A stretch of 14,725 nt of DNA, taken from NCBI GenBank assembly GCA_029938595.1, contig JAOZUP010000047.1:1-14725 (forward strand). Reading direction: 5' to 3'. Origin of the DNA: Thermoanaerobaculales bacterium (lineage in GTDB: Bacteria; Acidobacteriota; Thermoanaerobaculia; Thermoanaerobaculales; Sulfomarinibacteraceae). The notes beneath the pieces were generated by a model. The model was not told the origin of the DNA. It did not search any database and was given only the letters and a program-made list of their open reading frames with translations. The translations under genes were made by a program, and so were the position numbers. How positions within the stretch are numbered: position 1 is the first letter of the stretch; each line of letters begins with the position of its first letter. This document shows, in pieces, positions 11,803 through 14,725 of the stretch.

Positions 11803-13530
11803 TTATCTGAGTTCGACGGTCGTCGCGCCCCAGGTCGAGGTGACCAGCTCCTCGACCACCACCGCCATCCGCACGGCCTTCTTCGGCCACTTGATGTCGG
11901 TGCTGAACTGCCATTGATCCGTCATCTGTCCCCAGTTGATGTCGATCTCCTGGTGGTGGATAAATGGCGATCCGTTCTCGATCTCGACCACGACCGTGAC
12001 CCGGATCTTCCCGAGATCGAGGGGGCTGAGCAGGGGCCGCAACTGGCCGAGATCGGCATCCACGTCCAGGTCGCCCAACCGGAGGCCCTTCTTCGCCCCG
12101 GTAATGTTGTGCACATCGGCGGACATCACGAGCGAGCTGGCGAGGTCGTCACCTGCCAATAGCCGCTGGGCGCGGGTGGTGGAAACACCGCGCAGGCTGC
12201 CCGAGGCGGCGTACAGGCGCCCCCGCAGCCGAACCCCCGGCCGGGTGCAGCGGATCTCGAGCCGGTGAAGCTCCCCGTCGACCGGACGGTCCACCTGGTA
12301 CGTCACCACGTAGGCCCCCCGGATGTGGTCGAGGGCGCGTTCGAGCTGTTCATCGTTGGCAACGTACTCGCCGCCGGTCGACTGGGCGATGATCTGCAGA
12401 GGAAAATGCGGCGCCACCTGGCGGAACTCGCTCTGTTGGGCGCTAATGGAGCTGGCCCCCACCCCCTGGAGGTGTTGGACCTTACCGGTCCCGTCGACCT
12501 CGGCGCCGAAGATGAAGTTGGTTCGCGACATGTTGACCGGCATCATGGTCCAGCCGTAGGTGAGCGCCACTTCCACCATCTGCCGAACATCCCCCTCGAG
12601 GCTCAGCATCGAGTAATCCGAGCGCAGCACCACTGCCATATTGGGATCGATCTGTTCGACCAGCGGGATGTAAAAATCGGCCGGGTTGAGATCGAAGCCG
12701 CCGGTCATCCAGACCAGCAATCCTCGCGCCGTGGGAGGCTGAGACTGCATCCACGCCACCATCCGGTCGAGCTCGCCACGGATCACGGTGCGTTCGCGGT
12801 GAACGGAGGACCGCGCCTTTGCTGCGGTGGCCATCGGGCTCGACTGGGTGAGGGTGTAGTGGGCATCGAATCCCACCCCGGGTTTGAACTCACGCATGAA
12901 GGCGTTGCGGATCTGCTCCACCGTGGTCACTCCGGAGGCCTCTCTGGCCACCTGATCGAGAGCCTGTCGGACATCCTCCGGCCGGCGACCCGCTTCGACC
13001 AAAAGGGTCGGCGTCGGGTCGGCCAGCACCACCTCCACCGGCCCGAGATCGGTCAGCCGGGTCGCCTCACCGGCGGTTCGGCGGCACAGGGTCGGCAGGA
13101 CGAAACGCCCTGCCAGCTCGGTACTGACATAGATCACGACCCGCCAGGACTGGGCCGAAACCTGCGGGCCCTCGATGGGCGTTCCCGCGTCCGTCATGAC
13201 CGGAGCCCGGGTCGCGTCGGTGTTCTCGGCTGCGAGACCCGGATCGAGGGCGAGGAGCTTCACCGGCTCGCCGTCCTCGAGGACCATGAGCTCCTCCGGA
13301 CGCAGGTCAAGCACCGCCCGTCCGCTCTTGTCGAAGGCTATCAGGGTCGTCTCGACCGCGGTGATGTCGATCAGACCGCCATGGGATGCCGGCAAATCGG
13401 TCCGCTCCTTCATCTCGGCGGCGATCGTCCCCGTGGGAGGTTCCGGCACCGACTGCGCAACGGCATGGACGGCCGCACCAGCAGCCAGCAGTAGAACAGG
13501 CACCCCGATTTTCCAAACGACACTGTGCAT
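11803..13530 (-). CDS. Second VWFA-related secreted protein, divergent
   Basis: 575-residue exported protein with the same plan as the gene at 3188 but far diverged. Signal peptide: MHSVVWKIGVPVLLLAAGAAVHAVAQ. Residues 53-97 carry the leading family block (LIDITAVETTLIAFDKSG, LRPEELMVLEDGEPVKLL). The VWA-like fold runs from about 129 (RVVIYVSTELAG) through VEVVLADPTPTLL, RGLLVWMTGGFDL (269-281), LTYGWTMMPVNMS and TGGEYVANDEQLERALDHI to GAYVVTYQVDRP (405-416). A C-terminal beta-rich domain of about 120 residues follows. The DxSxS metal motif is absent (VSTEL in its place), so any binding is not MIDAS-type. The start ATG has only a weak GGGAT in front. Likely first gene of a pair with the aspartyl-protease-like gene. 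Confidence 0.85.
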   Translation of the reverse strand: MHSVVWKIGVPVLLLAAGAAVHAVAQSVPEPPTGTIAAEMKERTDLPASHGGLIDITAVETTLIAFDKSGRAVLDLRPEELMVLEDGEPVKLLALDPGLAAENTDATRAPVMTDAGTPIEGPQVSAQSWRVVIYVSTELAGRFVLPTLCRRTAGEATRLTDLGPVEVVLADPTPTLLVEAGRRPEDVRQALDQVAREASGVTTVEQIRNAFMREFKPGVGFDAHYTLTQSSPMATAAKARSSVHRERTVIRGELDRMVAWMQSQPPTARGLLVWMTGGFDLNPADFYIPLVEQIDPNMAVVLRSDYSMLSLEGDVRQMVEVALTYGWTMMPVNMSRTNFIFGAEVDGTGKVQHLQGVGASSISAQQSEFRQVAPHFPLQIIAQSTGGEYVANDEQLERALDHIRGAYVVTYQVDRPVDGELHRLEIRCTRPGVRLRGRLYAASGSLRGVSTTRAQRLLAGDDLASSLVMSADVHNITGAKKGLRLGDLDVDADLGQLRPLLSPLDLGKIRVTVVVEIENGSPFIHHQEIDINWGQMTDQWQFSTDIKWPKKAVRMAVVVEELVTSTWGATTVELR

Positions 13531-13605
13531 CAGCCCATCCCGTTTGCCGCTGTGGTCAACGGAGGATCGACGATACTCCCCCGCGACCCGGGTGTAGATA
13601 TCTGC

Positions 13606-13635
13606 TTATACGTGGGCCCATCGGGTTGAGTTACA
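13606..13635 (-). promoter_or_regulatory. Candidate ECF-type promoter of the VWFA-protease pair
   Basis: Minus strand: TGTAAC (13630-13635), 17-base spacer, CGTATAA (13606-13612). This has the form of ECF promoters such as Bacillus SigX/SigW (TGTAAC or TGAAAC, then CGNN). Transcription would begin about 70 bases before the start codon. It could equally be a sigma-70 box using GTATAA. Whether the ECF factor encoded in this window reads it is untested. Confidence 0.35.
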
Positions 13636-13659
13636 CCATGGTGGTGTTCGGATGTCTGC

Positions 13660-13720
13660 CGCCGCTTCGCGGCTTGGTTCTTTGGGGCGGCCTAAATCCT
13701 GGGGCTCACGCCCCAGGCTA
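13660..13720. repeat. REP-like hairpin pair A-B, left copy
   Basis: Module A is CGCCGCTTCGCGGCT (13660-13674, GCCGC/GCGGC stem). Module B is CCTGGGGC-TCAC-GCCCCAGG (13698-13717, 8-bp stem). Both recur in reverse orientation at 13948-13990. The form and GC-rich palindromes resemble REP elements moved by RAYT-type transposases (family knowledge; no such transposase in this window). Confidence 0.7.
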
Positions 13721-13863
13721 GTTCTCGTCCGGAGACGGCGCTTTTTTGCAATCTCGGCGTCAGCCGGCGAATTTCCTTGTGCGGCGTACACGAGTACGCC
13801 TCCGCGCAAATCCTTGCCTTCCTTGACCTTGCAGAAAAATCGCTCGTTTCCGCATCGAGAACT
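13720..13863. repeat. 144-base foldback (MITE-like) element
   Basis: Ends AGTTCTCG (13720-13727) and CGAGAACT (13856-13863) are perfect inverted repeats. The pairing continues imperfectly inward for about 33 bases, through CGGAGACG/CGTTTCCG and TTTTTTGCAA/TTGCAGAAAAA. At the centre GGCGTAC-ACGA-GTACGCC (13783-13800) forms a perfect 7-bp hairpin. No coding content. It begins on the last base of hairpin B. Confidence 0.65.
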
Positions 13864-13947
13864 GCGCTGTCCCCTCCGGAGTTTCCGGATGGGAACAGGC
13901 TAAATGTCTGTCGCGCTTTCGGCGCTCATCCGGTACAGCGCGTTATG

Positions 13948-13990
13948 AGCCGCGAAGCGGCGACACATACATAGCCTGGGGCGTGAGCCC
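13948..13990. repeat. REP-like hairpin pair, right inverted copy
   Basis: Contains the reverse complement of module A (13948-13962, 15 of 15 bases) and of part of module B (13972-13990, TAGCCTGGGGCGTGAGCCC, 19 of 19 bases with 13702-13720). Relative to the left copy the two modules are in swapped order, so this is not a simple inversion of one block. Confidence 0.7.
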
Positions 13991-14176
13991 GCCGACGGCA
14001 GCGAATCGTGGTCGAGGCCGGGGATTGCCGGCCATCGGCCACTCGCTGGTGACGGTGCGTCACGACGGCCGAAGGCCGTCCGTAACCCCAGGTTCAGAGG
14101 CATCCCTATCCGATCGAGCGCCGAAGGTGTGACAGATAATGGGCTGGAGGGGTACAGCAACCAATTGTGGTTGCGA

Positions 14177-14211
14177 TGAGCTATACCTAATTGCTAATAC
14201 CTAACAGCTTC
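14177..14211. repeat. NNNCTAA-type heptamer tract
   Basis: Reads in 7-base steps TGAGCTA, TACCTAA, TTGCTAA, TACCTAA, CAGCTTC. It shares period and the GAGCTA start with the tract overlapping the phosphatase stop at 5024-5044. It ends six bases before the carrier-protein stop codon. Confidence 0.5.
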
Positions 14212-14216
14212 TCCCG

Positions 14217-14720
14217 CTACTCAAGTTCCACCAGCAGTTCGCCGCTCTCTACCGTGGCGCCGTCGGTCACATGAACCACGGCCACCCTCCCGGCCTGCTC
14301 GGCTGAGAGCTCGTTCTCCATTTTCATGGCCTCGAGTACGATGAGCGACTGCCCCGGCGACACCTCGTCGCCGGGCGCGACCTTGACCGCCACCACCTTG
14401 CCGGGAATCGGTGCGGTCAACCGACTCGGTCCGCTCTCGCGGGCGCCGCTCACTTCCTCCGTGGCCTCGGCCGGCGTCAACACCGCGAGGTCGAACTCGC
14501 GCTGACCCACCGCGACTCGCCAATTGCCGTTGCGGCCGTGCTGGTATGTGATCTGGAAGCTGCGGCCGTCCTCGGGGAAGCGCAACGAGGCCACCGCGCC
14601 GTCGAGGCTCTCGAGCTCGACCTGGCGGCGATATCCGTCCATTTCCACCTCGAAGTGGTCGCCGTTCCGTTCGACCACCACCTCGCGCGCCTCGCCGCCG
14701 CCGCGGATGACCCACCTCAT
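14217..14720 (-). CDS. Biotin carboxyl carrier protein (carboxylase subunit)
   Basis: 167-residue biotinyl carrier. The C-terminal 70 residues are a biotin/lipoyl domain: TAPIPGKVVAVKVAPGDEV (102-120), the biotinylation motif EAMKMEN with lysine 133, and the closing GATVESGELLVELE. The N-terminal 80 residues form a beta-rich region (FEVEMDGYRRQVELE, WRVAVGQREFDLAVL) as in carrier subunits or C-terminal parts of acyl-CoA or pyruvate carboxylases rather than E. coli AccB. The ATG overlaps a TGA in ATGA form, so an upstream gene, perhaps biotin carboxylase, may end there, but only five more bases are visible; the frame could instead continue beyond the edge as a fusion. No obvious terminator follows. 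Which substrate is carboxylated cannot be told. Confidence 0.88.
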   Translation of the reverse strand: MRWVIRGGGEAREVVVERNGDHFEVEMDGYRRQVELESLDGAVASLRFPEDGRSFQITYQHGRNGNWRVAVGQREFDLAVLTPAEATEEVSGARESGPSRLTAPIPGKVVAVKVAPGDEVSPGQSLIVLEAMKMENELSAEQAGRVAVVHVTDGATVESGELLVELE

Positions 14721-14725
14721 CGGGG

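Larger units (their letters stand above)
13531..14216. other. 686-base gene-free spacer
   Basis: No open frame here looks like a protein: the few short ones translate repeat sequence and lack ribosome-binding sites. In order it holds a candidate promoter, REP-like hairpin A, hairpin B, a 144-base foldback, inverted copies of A and B, a hairpin GACGGCC-GAA-GGCCGTC (14064-14080), a short CAACCA/TGGTTG hairpin (14158-14173) and a heptamer tract. Confidence 0.75.

Noticed and set aside
12265..13494. 409-codon open frame on the plus strand opposite the second VWFA-related gene
   Set aside because: Composition is H/R/G-rich with no domain; the opposite strand has a signal peptide and the family blocks.
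13606..13809. Possible 67-codon gene on the minus strand
   Set aside because: It reads across the REP-like hairpins and the foldback; no ribosome-binding site or domain. Repeat shadow.
13900..14160. Possible 86-codon gene on the minus strand
   Set aside because: Translation of intergenic repeat sequence without domain or start signal.

Overview
The window looks like chromosomal DNA of a GC-rich, Gram-negative, Acidobacteriota-like bacterium. Three things suggest this: two secreted proteins of the acidobacterial VWFA-related type, an Oar-like TonB-dependent receptor with an N-terminal carboxypeptidase-regulatory (CarboxypepD_reg) domain, and intergenic spacers packed with heptamer repeats and REP-like hairpins. 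Phylum is an inference from gene content. I cannot place it lower, and nothing indicates a phage, plasmid or genomic island.

Layout. (1) Positions 1-709, minus strand: yceD (DUF177) followed by rpmF (ribosomal protein L32, cut by the window edge), with a good extended -10 promoter in front. (2) 956-2936, minus strand: a tight operon of an ECF sigma factor, a zinc-finger (ZAS) anti-sigma factor with membrane segments, and an exported bactofilin-like beta-helix/membrane protein whose start overlaps the anti-sigma gene by 19 bases. (3) 3188-4948, plus strand: a secreted VWFA-related protein, divergent from the sigma operon across a spacer built of heptamer repeats. (4) 5028-7499, minus strand: a membrane-anchored alkaline-phosphatase-superfamily enzyme with a C-terminal TPR region. 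(5) 7599-10556, minus strand: a large TonB-dependent receptor with a textbook terminator and a near-consensus sigma-54 promoter. (6) 10748-13530, minus strand: a second VWFA-related protein followed by a two-lobed secreted aspartyl-protease-like protein, probably one transcript. (7) 13531-14216: a 686-base gene-free stretch with a 144-base foldback element, REP-like hairpins in opposite orientations and a heptamer tract. (8) 14217-14720, minus strand: a biotin carboxyl carrier protein, probably the end of a carboxylase operon that continues beyond the window.

Most of the cargo (positions 956-13530) is cell-envelope or secreted: ECF/anti-sigma signalling, an exported beta-helix protein, two pseudo-VWA proteins, a periplasmic aspartyl protease, an outer-membrane receptor and a periplasm-facing phosphatase/phosphodiesterase. 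The most interesting leads are the sigma-54 control of the receptor, the exported bactofilin-like protein tied to an ECF switch, the MIDAS-less VWA/aspartyl protease pair with an ECF-like promoter, and a pervasive 7-bp periodicity in unrelated intergenic repeats. I see no CRISPR array, tRNA, rRNA, transposase or phage gene.
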